A stretch of 64,000 nucleotides of DNA from an uncultured Anaerobutyricum sp. (lineage in GTDB: Bacteria > Bacillota > Clostridia > Lachnospirales > Lachnospiraceae): NCBI RefSeq assembly GCF_934307085.1, contig NZ_CAKRCF010000001.1:1-64000 (forward strand). The letters run 5' to 3'. Of the stretch, positions 26,159 through 38,094 are shown piece by piece. A program made the translations under genes and the position numbers. The notes under the pieces are model-generated. The model made no database searches. It had not been told where the DNA came from and saw nothing but the letters and a program-made list of their open reading frames with translations. Numbering within the stretch: the first letter of the stretch is position 1; each line of letters starts with the position of its first letter.

Positions 26159-26341
26159 ATGAACATACAACAGGCAATCGGAGATAAAAAAGGCAGCACA
26201 GTCTGCGAAAAACAAAATGTACTGCATAGTATTTCCAAAATCAAAGTAAGTCCGTTTATTCAGAAGTTAATAGAAGAAAAACCTCTCTCTGTTGTTGGAG
26301 CCTATTATCATACTCGCTCTAGGAAAGTGGAATTATTGTAA
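26159..26341 (+). pseudogene. C-terminal fragment of a beta-carbonic anhydrase
   Basis: A 60-residue open frame (MNIQQAIGDKKGSTVCEKQN ... VVGAYYHTRSRKVELL). Its last 45 residues read like the C-terminal helix and strand of prokaryotic beta-carbonic anhydrases: NVLHSISKIK, then FIQKLIEE and VVGAYYxxxxxKVELL. The zinc-binding half is absent and an in-frame stop lies at 26141. A weak ribosome site AGAAAGGA is present, so a short peptide could still be made, but a gene relic is more likely. It is the only plus-strand frame between trpS and prmA. Confidence 0.6.
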
Positions 26342-26349
26342 GTTCTAAG

Positions 26350-27318
26350 TTATTTTTTTGGTTTTGCTGTGATACTTACCCAGTCTTTCATATGATTAAT
26401 TTCAAGAATTTCAAAATTATTCGCAAGCATTGCCTCTTTTACAGCTTCTTCCATCGTATTGATGATACCAGAAGTGATGAAGATCCCGTCTTCTTTTAAT
26501 AATGGAGTTACGATTCCAGAAAGTGGAATGATAACATCTGCGAGGATATTCGCTACTACTACATCGTAACGTTTTCCATTATTTTTCTCATAGAAATGAT
26601 CTGCCTCATCTTTATCAAGAATATTTACCTGCTGTACTTCTGCCTGTTCTGCAACACCGTTAATTGCAAAGTTTTCGTCTGTTGCACGAATAGCATTCGG
26701 ATCAATATCTGTTGCCATCGCATGATGTGCTCCTAATTTTAATCCAATGATAGAAAGAATTCCGCTTCCTGTTCCAACATCAAGAAGTTCTGTATCTTTT
26801 TTGATGTATTTTTTAAGCTGGGAAATACAAAGCTTTGTTGTCTCATGAGAACCGCTTCCAAATGCTGTTCCAGGATCAATCTCTACAACAATATCATCAT
26901 CTTTTTTATCCGTAAGTGTCTCCCAAGTTGGCTTGATTACGATATTATCATCAAGACGAAATGGTTTAAAGAATACTTTCCAGTTATTAATCCAATCTTC
27001 TTCTTCTGTTACCCCCAGAGTAATTTCGCCACTTCCCATCGGTAAAAATGCAGCCAACTCTTCAATCTTAGCCTTTACCTTTGCAATTACTGCCTGTAAG
27101 TCTTCCTTTTCATCTACATAACAGGAAATACGAGCCTTTCCATCGTCTGGTGCGATTTCATCTGGAAGAAGATCTACATACATAATCTTTCTATCTTCCT
27201 CAGATAAAGGCACATGATCCTCAATCTCTACCCCTTCCATTCCCATCTCTGAAAGCTCATAACTTAACATATCTTCTGCTGCTGTTGTTGTCTCAATAGT
27301 GAGTTTATTCCATTTCAT
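26350..27318 (-). CDS. prmA: Ribosomal protein L11 methyltransferase
   Basis: A 322-residue SAM-dependent methyltransferase that trimethylates ribosomal protein uL11. The N-terminus begins MKWNKLTIETTTAAEDMLS; the catalytic domain has PGTAFGSGSHETTKLC, the SAM motif LLDVGTGSGILSI and VVANILADVI. AAAGGA lies upstream of the ATG. It follows dnaJ, as in many Firmicutes, with a family-2 palindrome in the 247-bp gap between them. Confidence 0.95.
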   Translation of the reverse strand: MKWNKLTIETTTAAEDMLSYELSEMGMEGVEIEDHVPLSEEDRKIMYVDLLPDEIAPDDGKARISCYVDEKEDLQAVIAKVKAKIEELAAFLPMGSGEITLGVTEEEDWINNWKVFFKPFRLDDNIVIKPTWETLTDKKDDDIVVEIDPGTAFGSGSHETTKLCISQLKKYIKKDTELLDVGTGSGILSIIGLKLGAHHAMATDIDPNAIRATDENFAINGVAEQAEVQQVNILDKDEADHFYEKNNGKRYDVVVANILADVIIPLSGIVTPLLKEDGIFITSGIINTMEEAVKEAMLANNFEILEINHMKDWVSITAKPKK

Positions 27319-27394
27319 AAATTGGTTCCTTTCTTTATCCCATATATTTATTTAGATTCTACTATATATTATTTTTCTAATTATAGCACAAACT

Positions 27395-27545
27395 ACTATT
27401 TAATTCATCAAGAATAGATACTCCAAAAGAAAGAATCCATATTTGTGGTCTTAGAACAAGAGAAAATATTATATAAGATATTTTCCTCATAGCAATAAAA
27501 TCACAAATATGGATTCTTTCTTTTCTGGCTTCATCGGCTATATAT
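27395..27545. repeat. Family-2 palindromic element, copy 2c
   Basis: Arms AAAAGAAAGAATCCATATTTG and CAAATATGGATTCTTTCTTTT are perfectly complementary. The loop begins GTCTTAGAACAAG, holds inner stem GAGAAAATAT / ATATTTTCCTC and ends AATAAAATCAC. Compared with 2a both stems have other sequences, but the bases between them are kept. Left flank ACTATTTAATTCATCAAGAA matches copy 2b. It lies past the dnaJ stop. Confidence 0.82.
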
Positions 27546-27565
27546 TAACTAATCAAATCAGAAAC

Positions 27566-28729
27566 CTACTTCTTTTTTTTACCAAAAAAACCCTTCTTTT
27601 CATGTTTCTCATGAGATGCTTCTTCTTTACTTTCTGAAGGTACAACTTCTCCCATTGCCTCCTGGAATTTGCGGAGTGCTTCCTTCTGTGCTGCATTCAA
27701 TTTTTCTGGAACCTGAACGACAAACTTAACGATGTGTGTTCCACGGATATTTTTATTACGAAGAGTAGGCACGCCTTTTCCTTTCAGACGGATGGTTGTG
27801 TCTGTCTGCGTTCCTGGTTTTAAGATGTACTCATAAGGGCCGTCTACCGTATCAATCTTGATAGTTCCACCAAGTGCTGCCTGAGCAAATGTAATCGGTT
27901 CTGTGGAATAAATATCATATTCCTGTCTCTGGAACTTCGGATGACGGGATACAGTTACATTAACGAGTAAGTCTCCTCTTGGACCGCCGTTAATGCCTGG
28001 CTCACCTTTTTCACGAATTCTTACACTCTGGCCGTTGTCGATACCTGCTGGAATAGGTACTTTGATTCTCTTACGAACTTTGATGTAACCAGTACCGGAA
28101 CAATCGCTACACTTATTACGGATAATCTGACCACTTCCGTTACAGTCTGGACAAGCCTGGACGTTACGAACTGTTCCAAACATAGACTGCTGTGTGAATA
28201 CCACCTGACCAGTTCCTTTACATTTTGGACAGGTTTCTGGACTTGTTCCAGGTTTTGCTCCGCTTCCGTTACAAGTTTTACATTCTTCTTTTAAGGTAAT
28301 CTCTAATTCTTTTTCTACGCCGCGGATGGCATCATCAAATGTAATGCGGACACCAGCACGAAGATTTGCTCCCTGTCTTGGACCATTTCTTCTGGCATCG
28401 CCACCTCTTCTGCCACCACCGAAGAAATCTCCGAAAATATCTCCAAAGATATCTCCCATATCTCCGCCGAAATCAAATCCACCAAATCCGCCGCCGCCCT
28501 GTTCAAAGGCTGCGTGACCAAACTGGTCGTATTTACTTTTCTTTTCTGGGTCACTAAGTACTTCGTAAGCTTCGGCTGCTTCTTTAAACTTTTCCTCTGC
28601 CTCTTTATCTCCAGGATTCATATCTGGATGGTACTTCTTTGCAACCTTTCGATATGCACGCTTAATCTCCGCCTCTGACGCATTTTTATCTACGCCTAAG
28701 ACTTCATAATAATCTCTTTTTTCTGCCAT
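27566..28729 (-). CDS. dnaJ: Chaperone protein DnaJ
   Basis: A 387-residue type-I J protein, co-chaperone of DnaK. Order: J domain with HPD (KKYHPDMN), Gly/Phe-rich linker ([16 protein letters not shown]), four CxxCxGxG zinc repeats ([32 protein letters not shown]), C-terminal substrate-binding part. The ATG at 28729 has GGAGG five bases upstream; the frame from 28759 adds ten atypical residues. It is separated from dnaK by 387 bp, a wide gap for this cluster. Confidence 0.97.
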   Translation of the reverse strand: MAEKRDYYEVLGVDKNASEAEIKRAYRKVAKKYHPDMNPGDKEAEEKFKEAAEAYEVLSDPEKKSKYDQFGHAAFEQGGGGFGGFDFGGDMGDIFGDIFGDFFGGGRRGGDARRNGPRQGANLRAGVRITFDDAIRGVEKELEITLKEECKTCNGSGAKPGTSPETCPKCKGTGQVVFTQQSMFGTVRNVQACPDCNGSGQIIRNKCSDCSGTGYIKVRKRIKVPIPAGIDNGQSVRIREKGEPGINGGPRGDLLVNVTVSRHPKFQRQEYDIYSTEPITFAQAALGGTIKIDTVDGPYEYILKPGTQTDTTIRLKGKGVPTLRNKNIRGTHIVKFVVQVPEKLNAAQKEALRKFQEAMGEVVPSESKEEASHEKHEKKGFFGKKKK

Positions 28730-29028
28730 TTTCTCCTCCAACCTGATGTACTCTATCATTCATAAATAATCTGATATAACTTATAAAAAAATAAGTATCC
28801 AGTCCGACTATATTAGCAACTAATCCAACTACATTAATTATTAGATCCATGCTTAATTCGCACCGAAATAACTAAACGGTATATTTTTAAGTATGTTCAA
28901 AAAATTATTTCAGTACTTTACACACTATGATTCACCTTAATTCTCTATATAGTTGTAAGTAATACGCTATAAAGCAAAAAATAATACAAATGATACAGTA
29001 TACCAAGGATTTCCTAATAAACAAATTT

Positions 29029-29072
29029 CCCCTTTCTCTCCCACCTACCTGTAGGTGAGGGTAAGAAAGAGG
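29029..29072 (-). terminator. Long hairpin between dnaK and dnaJ
   Basis: CTTTCTCTCCCACCTAC and GTAGGTGAGGGTAAGAAAG pair with few mismatches around a CTGT turn. On the minus strand GGGGAAATTTGTTTATT follows, a weak T tract, so it may lower read-through from dnaK into dnaJ. The rest of the 28730-29116 gap is AT-rich with no recognised feature. Confidence 0.6.
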
Positions 29073-29116
29073 AATATTTAGATTTTAAACAGTGTCAATA
29101 AACACGCTTTATTCGT

Positions 29117-30991
<1,875 letters not shown>

Positions 30992-31036
30992 TCATATCCT
31001 CCTAATTATGTCAAATTCATATATTCAAAAATATAA

Positions 31037-31630
31037 CTAATTAACTACTTTTACCATGCTGTGACGAAGCACGCCATCTTTGTACATATATCCCTTCTGG
31101 AATTCCTCGGATACAAGGTTTTCACCCATCTCTTCATTCTCCTCATGCATTACTGCATTATGGAAATCTGGGTTAAATTCCTTTCCTACGGCATCCATTG
31201 GTTTTACACCGATTTCTTCAAGTGCGGTGATTAACTGCTGATATATTTTGATAAATCCCTGAGCAAAAGCTCCTTCCCTCTCCTCTTCTGAAAGAGAATC
31301 CAAACCTCTTTCAAAATTATCAACAACCGGAAGTAACTTTGCAAGAACCTCTTTCGCTCCCACATCATACATATGGCTCTGCTCTTTTGCATTTCTCTTT
31401 CTGGCATTCTCAAATTCTGCCATCAGACGCTGATATTTATCTGTCATCTCTGCTGCTTTTTCTTCACTCTTTTTTAATTCGATTTCAAGTGCTGCTGCAG
31501 ATTTCTTTTTCTTTTTTGATTTTGCCTCTTTGGCTTCTTCGGCTTTCTCTTCTGGCTGTGCCGCTTCCTGAGAATCCGCTTTGGCCTCTTCTACGATACT
31601 TTCGTCGGATACTTTCTTTTCTTCTTCCAC
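31037..31630 (-). CDS. grpE: Nucleotide exchange factor GrpE
   Basis: A 197-residue exchange factor for DnaK. The N-terminus is a long charged, Ala/Glu/Lys-rich segment, then a coiled coil (KSEEKAAEMTDKYQRLMAEFEN) and the four-helix/beta domain with VVDNFERGLDSL and FNPDFHNAVMH. Start is GTG with AGGTGG upstream. It lies 15 bp after hrcA and 48 bp before dnaK. Confidence 0.96.
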   Translation of the reverse strand: MEEEKKVSDESIVEEAKADSQEAAQPEEKAEEAKEAKSKKKKKSAAALEIELKKSEEKAAEMTDKYQRLMAEFENARKRNAKEQSHMYDVGAKEVLAKLLPVVDNFERGLDSLSEEEREGAFAQGFIKIYQQLITALEEIGVKPMDAVGKEFNPDFHNAVMHEENEEMGENLVSEEFQKGYMYKDGVLRHSMVKVVN

Positions 31631-31645
31631 TTAAGTACCACCTTT

Positions 31646-32695
31646 CTATGATTTATTATTAAAAATCTCATCCAAATCATCGGTTAGATTTCTGAGAGTA
31701 TTTACAACCTTTCGGTAATCCATTCGTTTGGGACCGATAATTCCGACCGTTCCTGTTCCGCCTTCCTTCAATTCGTAAGTGGCAGTTACGATACTGCAGT
31801 CCCTTAAAGACTGTACCTGCGTCTCATTACCAATGTAAACCTGTATACCATGTTTTTCTTCCTGATTGACCGTATCATCGACAAGCTTTACAAGCTGCTT
31901 CTTCTCAACTAAGGTATCAAGAAGTGCTGTCGTATGCTCTGGATTTGCAAGTTCAGGATACTTAAGCATATTGGTTGCTCCACTGGTATAAATCTCTAAA
32001 TTATCTGCTTCGTGAATCGCCTCTACAATCCCATTAAAAACTCCTTCTAAAATATCTGCATGCATCCCTGCCTGCACCTTCATCGTATGAACTAACTCAA
32101 TGTTAATATCATTAAGAGTTAATCCCTGAAGGAAAGAGTTCAACAAAATGTTAAGCTTTAGAATCTCATCATTGCCAAGAGGTTCATCCATATTCATGAG
32201 TACATTCTTAACCGTATCATTGCCAACCACAATAACGACCAGAAGCCTCCGTGAATCCACCATCGAAAGTTGGATAAACTTAAGCTTTGACTCCTTAATC
32301 TGTGGTGCGGAAATCATTGTGGCGTAGTTCGTATTCGCTGCAAGAACATCTGCGACATTCTTAAGAACCTCTTCCATGCGATCCATCTTATTAATTAAAT
32401 CCTGATGCTCCTTCTCCCTTTCAGTCTCCCGTGTTCGAATCTCATCATTCTCTGCCATAAGACAGTTCACATAGTAACGATAGCCTAAATCTGAAGGAAT
32501 CCTTCCGGCAGAAGTATGTGGCTGGAGGATATAACCAAGTTCTTCAAGATCCGCCATCTCGTTACGAATCGTTGCTGAACTTAAATGTAAATCAGAATCT
32601 TTGGCAATCGTTCTGCTTCCAACCGGATCTCCAGTCTCTAAGTAAGTAGATATAATTGCTTTTAAAATTTTCATCTTACGTTCATCCAGTTCCAT
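31646..32695 (-). CDS. hrcA: Heat-inducible transcription repressor HrcA
   Basis: A 349-residue repressor that binds CIRCE. N-terminal winged helix with SSATIRNEMADLEELGY and LQPHTSAGRIPSDLGYRYY; C-terminal part ends VGIIGPKRMDYRKVV. GGGAG lies six bases before the ATG. A perfect CIRCE operator stands 25 bp upstream, so it controls its own operon hrcA-grpE-dnaK-dnaJ. Confidence 0.97.
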   Translation of the reverse strand: MELDERKMKILKAIISTYLETGDPVGSRTIAKDSDLHLSSATIRNEMADLEELGYILQPHTSAGRIPSDLGYRYYVNCLMAENDEIRTRETEREKEHQDLINKMDRMEEVLKNVADVLAANTNYATMISAPQIKESKLKFIQLSMVDSRRLLVVIVVGNDTVKNVLMNMDEPLGNDEILKLNILLNSFLQGLTLNDINIELVHTMKVQAGMHADILEGVFNGIVEAIHEADNLEIYTSGATNMLKYPELANPEHTTALLDTLVEKKQLVKLVDDTVNQEEKHGIQVYIGNETQVQSLRDCSIVTATYELKEGGTGTVGIIGPKRMDYRKVVNTLRNLTDDLDEIFNNKS

Positions 32696-32720
32696 CTCTT
32701 ACTCCCTTCCTTCTTAGTTA

Positions 32721-32747
32721 TTAGCACTCATCAATACCGAGTGCTAA
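32721..32747 (-). promoter_or_regulatory. CIRCE operator of the hrcA operon
   Basis: TTAGCACTC-9-GAGTGCTAA, a perfect match to the CIRCE consensus, between the promoter and the hrcA ATG. HrcA binds it at low temperature and represses the operon. Confidence 0.97.
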
Positions 32748-32761
32748 TATCTACATTCATT

Positions 32762-32790
32762 AAGTTATCACTATCTGCAATCCTTGTCAA
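32762..32790 (-). promoter_or_regulatory. Sigma-A promoter of the hrcA operon
   Basis: On the minus strand TTGACA (32790-32785), 17-base spacer and TAACTT (32767-32762), just before CIRCE. The -35 is perfect and the spacing ideal. Confidence 0.8.
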
Positions 32791-32821
32791 GTATATTTTT
32801 AATTTTTTCCGAACTTTTTTC

Positions 32822-32837
32822 TAGAGTGTGTTTAAAA
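32822..32837 (+). repeat. Short dispersed motif R3
   Basis: TAGAGTGTGTTTAAAA, one of four near-identical copies (10916, 42788, 57656). It lies 18 bp past the hemW stop. ACACTC at 32846-32851 could pair with GAGTGT in the motif, giving a weak hairpin. Confidence 0.45.
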
Positions 32838-32854
32838 AATGCTTTACACTCCCC

Positions 32855-34012
32855 TTACAGCATAAAATCACAGAAAATATAATCACTCACATCAATCCCT
32901 GCATCCGTAAGACGAAGCATTTTCCCCTCATCCATCCATTCTAATAAATCCATTTCTTCATATTTAGCAATTACTTTTCCATATATATCTTTAAGACCCA
33001 CCTTAAAACGCTCTTTAAACTCTCTTTCTGAAATCCCTGCTCTTTTTCTTAACCCAAGAAACATAAATTCTTCCATTTCGTCTTTTTCGCTTAATACTGT
33101 ATAATCTTCCCGCATCATAAATGGAACATACGGACTTTCCTTATATTTTTCTAAATTTTTCTCGTTAGAAAAACGAGTTCCTTCAAAATAAGAAGACGCA
33201 CCTAATCCAAATCCAAGATACGGCGTTCCACTCCAATATCCAATATTATGAATACATTCTTTACCTTTTCTCGCATAGTTCGAAATCTCATATCGTTCAT
33301 ATCCATTCTCTGCAAGAATTTCTTTTGTAAGTTGATACATTTCCCTATCTGTCTCTTCGTCAGGAATCTTCTTCTGAATCTCTTTTGATTCTCCAAAAGG
33401 TGTTCCTTCCTCTAAAATAAGACTATAAGCAGAAATATGTTCCGGCTGCAGTGCCATTACTTTTTCTAACGTCCTTTTATAGATACTTACTGTTTGACCT
33501 GGCAGCCCACTCATCAAATCTACATTTATATTCTCAAATCCTACTTTTCTCGCTAATTCATAACTCTTCAAAAATTCTTCCCACGTATGAATCCTTCCCA
33601 ACAAATGAAGACACGCATTATCTGCACTCTGCAGCCCCATACTGAGACGATTTACTCCCGCTTCCTTATAAGAAAAAATATTTGATTCCTTAAGCGTTCC
33701 TGGATTTGCCTCCATTGTAATCTCGACTCCATCCTTTATAGTAAAACTTTCCTGAACCGCCAGCATAATTCTCTCTATCTGTTCTCCCAAAAGAAGGGAC
33801 GGTGTACCCCCTCCAATAAAAACACTTCGCACCGCATAAGTATCTTTGTCTAAAAGATTACCTGTCTGCTCTATCTCATTTACCAAACACTGTACATATT
33901 CTTCCCTTTCTTCCTCACTTGAAGGAAATGAAAGAAAATCACAATAATTGCACTTTTTTATGCAAAATGGAATATGGATATATAATTCCAAATCATTTCT
34001 GCTTGCACACAT
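32855..34012 (-). CDS. hemW: Heme chaperone HemW (radical SAM)
   Basis: A 385-residue radical SAM protein, formerly called oxygen-independent coproporphyrinogen oxidase-like. The cluster motif CX3CX2C is FCIKKCNYCDF; next come VFIGGGTPSLL and EANPGTL, and NRLSMGLQS. HemW inserts heme into respiratory proteins; its role in anaerobes without such proteins is unclear. AGGAAGG lies upstream, overlapping the kptA stop. In most Firmicutes it follows lepA directly; here kptA and a palindrome lie between. Confidence 0.92.
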   Translation of the reverse strand: MCASRNDLELYIHIPFCIKKCNYCDFLSFPSSEEEREEYVQCLVNEIEQTGNLLDKDTYAVRSVFIGGGTPSLLLGEQIERIMLAVQESFTIKDGVEITMEANPGTLKESNIFSYKEAGVNRLSMGLQSADNACLHLLGRIHTWEEFLKSYELARKVGFENINVDLMSGLPGQTVSIYKRTLEKVMALQPEHISAYSLILEEGTPFGESKEIQKKIPDEETDREMYQLTKEILAENGYERYEISNYARKGKECIHNIGYWSGTPYLGFGLGASSYFEGTRFSNEKNLEKYKESPYVPFMMREDYTVLSEKDEMEEFMFLGLRKRAGISEREFKERFKVGLKDIYGKVIAKYEEMDLLEWMDEGKMLRLTDAGIDVSDYIFCDFML

Positions 34013-34024
34013 AATTTTTCCTTC

Positions 34025-34606
34025 CTATTTTTTATAAATAAAAGAATTTAAATATTTGGGAGGAACTTCTCTCGTTAACCAGACCCCATTCACCGATTGA
34101 TAAAACTCATATCCATCCTTATACATTTGTCCAGCATCAACATGAAATACCACTGGTTTTCCATGTCTTTTCCCTACTTTCACTGCTGTTTCTGTATCTT
34201 TTGAAAGATGTACGTATAGTCTTTCCATTGGAAGTAACCCTTTTTCTTTAATAGAAGAAACCGATTTTTCTCCCGTTCCATGAAATAAAACTTCTGGTGG
34301 TTCCTTTTTCTCTAATTCTACATCCACGGGAATAGAATGTCCCTGATTGGCTCTGATTAAAGTTCTATCTGTACTAAAAGAATATCGCTGCTTCTCATCT
34401 GTTGCCACAATCTCTTTTAAAAGAGCCATATCAAACTCTTCTGTTTTCCCAATACCTGCAATTAATTCATCTACATTCGCCCATCCATGTTCATCTAAAG
34501 TAATTTCAATAACTTCTGGGCGGTGCCTTAAAATCAGACTGACGAATTTACTTAAACGCTCTAATCTTCGCTCTCTTGTTTCTGGTTTATATTTCTTTTT
34601 TCCCAT
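34025..34606 (-). CDS. kptA: RNA 2'-phosphotransferase, Tpt1/KptA family
   Basis: A 193-residue enzyme. The family moves the 2'-phosphate from a spliced RNA junction to NAD. Signatures are LSKFVSLILRHRPEV, DEHGWANVDELI, FHGTGEKSVSSIKEKGL and VHLSKDTETAVKVGKRHG, with the Arg and His residues known in catalysis. The start at 34606 has AAGGAAG upstream; eight extra residues of the longer frame include that site. Bacteria lack the tRNA splicing pathway that makes its usual substrate, so the natural role is open. It lies 12 bp before hemW. Confidence 0.9.
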   Translation of the reverse strand: MGKKKYKPETRERRLERLSKFVSLILRHRPEVIEITLDEHGWANVDELIAGIGKTEEFDMALLKEIVATDEKQRYSFSTDRTLIRANQGHSIPVDVELEKKEPPEVLFHGTGEKSVSSIKEKGLLPMERLYVHLSKDTETAVKVGKRHGKPVVFHVDAGQMYKDGYEFYQSVNGVWLTREVPPKYLNSFIYKK

Positions 34607-34635
34607 TTTTCTTCCTTCTTTACCAAACATTTTTC

Positions 34636-34845
34636 TTATAAAACGCTATACCATAGCACAGTATCCTTTAAAACCTGCATAATTCTACACAGCATATTGA
34701 GCATTTTTCTATAATAGCCATTCTCAGAAGCCTTTGCCAAAGATACATCATATTCATCTAATAGAAGAATGACTAGTTTATTATAATAACCAAATAATAA
34801 TTGGGAGTAAACAGTCGCTGTAAAAGTTTTCAGGTCGGATTGCAC
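34636..34845 (-). pseudogene. Fragment of an AAA-ATPase-like/PD-(D/E)XK protein
   Basis: A 69-residue frame containing KLVILLLDEYDVSLAKASEN and GYYRKMLNMLCRIMQVLKD. This matches the Walker-B region (LLDEYDxPLAKAxENGYY) of the large AAA-ATPase-like family with a C-terminal nuclease domain that is common in Lachnospiraceae and often present in many copies. The Walker A and nuclease parts are missing, so it is a relic. It lies between palindrome copy C and kptA. Confidence 0.65.
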
Positions 34846-35074
34846 AAAAACTACAAGAAAAAGAATCCCTAAAAATATTCCATTTTATGATTTTGTGCTG
34901 TGGAATTTTGACCATAGAAACTTCAGACTGCTTTCTCCGAAGTTTCTGCTTTATTGGGCAAAAGGAACGTTTAGCACAATGGAATATTTTTTAGGGATTC
35001 TTTTCTAAATTCTTCGGGCAATCCGCTACAGATTTTTTTGTAACGCGTCAACTTTGCCTGCGACAACTCAGAAG
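34836..35074. repeat. Family-1 palindromic element, copy C
   Basis: CGGATTGC / GCAATCCG outermost, then AGAATCCCTAAAAATATTCCA with its complement (one extra A), then TTTTGTGCTGTGGAATTTTG, inner stem GAAACTTC / GAAGTTTC, and TTATTGGGCAAAAGGAACG with TTTAGCAC. The right end ACAACTCAGAAGTCA runs into the TGA stop of lepA (35075-35077), at the same place as in the other copies. Confidence 0.85.
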
Positions 35075-36889
35075 TCAATCTTCATCTAATTTAAGGACAC
35101 TCATAAACGCCTTCTGTGGTATCTCTACATTACCAACCTGACGCATCCTCTTCTTTCCTTCCTTCTGTTTTTCAAGAAGCTTTTTCTTACGAGAAATATC
35201 ACCACCGTAACATTTCGCAAGTACGTCTTTTCGGACAGCCTTTACTGTTTCACGAGCAATAATCTTACTTCCGATAGCTGCCTGAATTGGAATCTCAAAT
35301 AAATGTCTTGGAATTTCCTCTTTTAATTTTTCACAAATCTTTCTTGCACGCTCATAAGCAGTGGAAGAATGCACGATGAAAGAAAGAGCATCGACTGTCT
35401 CACGGTTGATGAGAATATCTAATTTCACAAGGTCAGACTGCTGGTAACCTTTCATCTCATAATCAAAAGAAGCATAACCTCTAGAACGAGATTTTAAAGC
35501 ATCAAAGAAGTCGTAAATAATCTCATTCAACGGCAGTTCGTATTTAAGGAGTGCTCTCGTTTCTTCCATATACTCCATAGAAATATAGGTTCCACGGCGT
35601 TCCTGGCAAAGTGTCATGATTGCACCAACATATTCTTTGGTTACCATAATCTCGGCAGATACAATTGGTTCTTCCATATATTCAATAGTGGATGGATCTG
35701 GAAGGTTTGTTGGGTTTGTCAAGTCAAATACGGTTCCATCTGTCTGATGTACTTTGTAAATAACACTTGGTGCGGTAGTTACTAAGTCAAGATTATATTC
35801 TCTTTCTAATCGTTCCTGAATAATCTCTAAATGTAAAAGACCTAAGAAGCCACAACGGAAACCAAATCCTAACGCTACAGAAGTTTCCGGCTCGTACTGA
35901 AGTGCTGCATCATTAAGCTGTAATTTTTCTAAGGCATCTCTTAAATCCGGATATTTTGCTCCATCCGCTGGATAAATTCCACAGAACACCATAGAATTTA
36001 CCTTCTTGTAACCTGGCAGTGGTTCTTCACATGGATTATCAGCGTCTGTAACAGTATCACCAACACGGGTATCCTTTACATTTTTAAGACTGGCTGTAAT
36101 ATATCCAACCATGCCGGCTGAAAGCTCATCACAAGGGAAAAACTGACCCGCACCAAAAGTTCCTACTTCGACAACTTCTGCCTTTGCGCCTGTTGCCATC
36201 ATCAGCATATTGGTGCCCTTTTTAATGGTTCCTTCCATAATACGTGCAAAAATGATAACTCCTTTGTAGGAATCATATACGCTGTCAAAAATAAGTGCCT
36301 GTAATGGGTTCTCCGGACTTCCACCCGGTGCAGGAATCTTCTTTACAATCTGTTCTAATACTTGCTCAATATTAATTCCATTCTTCGCAGAAATTTTTGG
36401 TGCATCTTCTGCTTCAATTCCGATAACATCCTCAATTTCTTCTACAACACGATCCGGGTCTGCACTTGGAAGGTCAATCTTGTTGATAACTGGCATAATC
36501 TCAAGATCATGGTCTAATGCCAGATATACATTAGCAAGTGTCTGTGCCTCGATTCCCTGTGCTGCATCCACAACAAGAACTGCTCCTTCACAGGCAGCAA
36601 GACTTCGGCTTACTTCATAGTTAAAATCGACGTGTCCCGGTGTATCGATTAAGTTGAATATATATTCTTCTCCATCTTCGGCATGGTATACAATGCGCAC
36701 CGCCTGAGACTTAATTGTAATTCCACGTTCCCTCTCTAAATCCATGTTGTCAAGAACCTGGTTCTGCATCTCTCTATCTGTCAGCAGTCCTGTCTTTTCG
36801 ATAATACGGTCTGCTAAAGTTGATTTTCCATGATCAATATGTGCTATAATACAAAAGTTTCTTATTTTACTCTGGTCAATTCCAGCCAA
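35075..36889 (-). CDS. lepA: Elongation factor 4 (LepA)
   Basis: A 604-residue translational GTPase. G1 is [15 protein letters not shown]2 RERGITI, G3 DTPGHVDF, G4 [10 protein letters not shown]; the C-terminal family signature is [18 protein letters not shown]. Start is TTG with AGGAGG eight bases upstream. Its stop codon touches palindrome copy C. trpD and its T-box leader lie upstream where spoIIP would be expected. Confidence 0.97.
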   Translation of the reverse strand: MAGIDQSKIRNFCIIAHIDHGKSTLADRIIEKTGLLTDREMQNQVLDNMDLERERGITIKSQAVRIVYHAEDGEEYIFNLIDTPGHVDFNYEVSRSLAACEGAVLVVDAAQGIEAQTLANVYLALDHDLEIMPVINKIDLPSADPDRVVEEIEDVIGIEAEDAPKISAKNGINIEQVLEQIVKKIPAPGGSPENPLQALIFDSVYDSYKGVIIFARIMEGTIKKGTNMLMMATGAKAEVVEVGTFGAGQFFPCDELSAGMVGYITASLKNVKDTRVGDTVTDADNPCEEPLPGYKKVNSMVFCGIYPADGAKYPDLRDALEKLQLNDAALQYEPETSVALGFGFRCGFLGLLHLEIIQERLEREYNLDLVTTAPSVIYKVHQTDGTVFDLTNPTNLPDPSTIEYMEEPIVSAEIMVTKEYVGAIMTLCQERRGTYISMEYMEETRALLKYELPLNEIIYDFFDALKSRSRGYASFDYEMKGYQQSDLVKLDILINRETVDALSFIVHSSTAYERARKICEKLKEEIPRHLFEIPIQAAIGSKIIARETVKAVRKDVLAKCYGGDISRKKKLLEKQKEGKKRMRQVGNVEIPQKAFMSVLKLDED

Positions 36890-37004
36890 GGCAGTTTCCT
36901 CCTATTTTACGTTTATAATCTAATTCTATCTGTCCTATTCTACCATGAGTTTCTTACCTTTGCAATTTTTTATTACAGCTCCTAATACAATTTAAGTCAT
37001 ATAA

Positions 37005-38015
37005 TTATTCCTGATTTGATAACTTAACAAACTCATCAAGTCTTGCTTTTGCTTTTCCACTGTCAATTATTTCGGCTGCAAGCTTCACGCCATCCTGTAA
37101 AGTGTCTGCCTTTCCTGAAACATAGAACGCTGCTCCAGCATTTATTAAAACTGCTTCTCTTCTTGGACCTTTTTCTCCATTTAAGATTGCCAGAGTAATC
37201 TTTGCATTTTCTTCTGGTGTTCCACCAACTAATTCTTCTTTATCACATTTCTTAAATCCAAACTGTTCTGGTTCAATCTCATAAGAACGGAATTTACCAT
37301 CTTTAATTTCACAGACGCTTGTCTTTGCACTCATGGAAATCTCATCAAGACAATCCTGACCATATACAACCATTGCATTTTTTACACCAAGATTGGAAAG
37401 TACTCTGGCGAGTGGTTCCACTAATTTTTCATCATATACACCCATAACCTGCATATTTGCTCCTGCTGGATTGGAAAGAGGTCCCAAAATATTAAATACT
37501 GTACGGATTCCTAATTCTTTTCGTACATTTGCTACATAACGCATTGCTGTGTGGTATTTTTGTGCAAAAAGGAAACAAATATTAATGTCTTTTAACATCT
37601 GTGCACTTTGTGCCGGAGAGACGGTAATATTTACGCCAAGCGCCTCTAACACATCGGCTGCACCACATTTACTAGAAGCCGCTCTGTTTCCATGCTTTGC
37701 AACCGGAACTCCTCCAGCAGAAATAACAAGTGCGGAAGTTGTAGAAATATTAAAGGAATTAGAACGATCCCCACCAGTACCAACGATTTCCAACACATCC
37801 ATATCATTGAGAAGTCTTGTACAATGTGCTCTCATTCCCGCTGCAGAAGCAGTGATTTCATCAATTGTCTCTCCTTTCATGGCAAGTGCTGTAAGATAAG
37901 CACTTTTTTGAATATCATTTGCCTCGCCACTCATAATCTCGTCCATGACAGTCTGTGCCATCTCATAACTTAAATCTTCTTTTTTACTTAATTTGATAAT
38001 TGCCTCTTTAATCAT
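37005..38015 (-). CDS. trpD: Anthranilate phosphoribosyltransferase
   Basis: A 336-residue enzyme joining anthranilate to PRPP in tryptophan synthesis. Signatures are [17 protein letters not shown] (PRPP loop), [20 protein letters not shown] and [14 protein letters not shown] lies eight bases before the ATG. It is alone: no other trp gene is near. Its T-box leader reads a Trp codon, so expression should rise when tRNA-Trp is uncharged. It has probably been moved into the spoIIP-lepA cluster. Confidence 0.94.
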   Translation of the reverse strand: MIKEAIIKLSKKEDLSYEMAQTVMDEIMSGEANDIQKSAYLTALAMKGETIDEITASAAGMRAHCTRLLNDMDVLEIVGTGGDRSNSFNISTTSALVISAGGVPVAKHGNRAASSKCGAADVLEALGVNITVSPAQSAQMLKDINICFLFAQKYHTAMRYVANVRKELGIRTVFNILGPLSNPAGANMQVMGVYDEKLVEPLARVLSNLGVKNAMVVYGQDCLDEISMSAKTSVCEIKDGKFRSYEIEPEQFGFKKCDKEELVGGTPEENAKITLAILNGEKGPRREAVLINAGAAFYVSGKADTLQDGVKLAAEIIDSGKAKARLDEFVKLSNQE

Positions 38016-38094
38016 AACTTATGCCTCCATCTTTGTACTTTTGTTGTTGCCATGCGAATTTTTCTTGATGGAATTATTGTAGGAAATGCGAAAA

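Noticed and set aside
28326..28557. Pro- and Ser-rich plus-strand frames
   Set aside because: Antisense to the Gly/Phe-rich linker of dnaJ; composition explained by that repeat.
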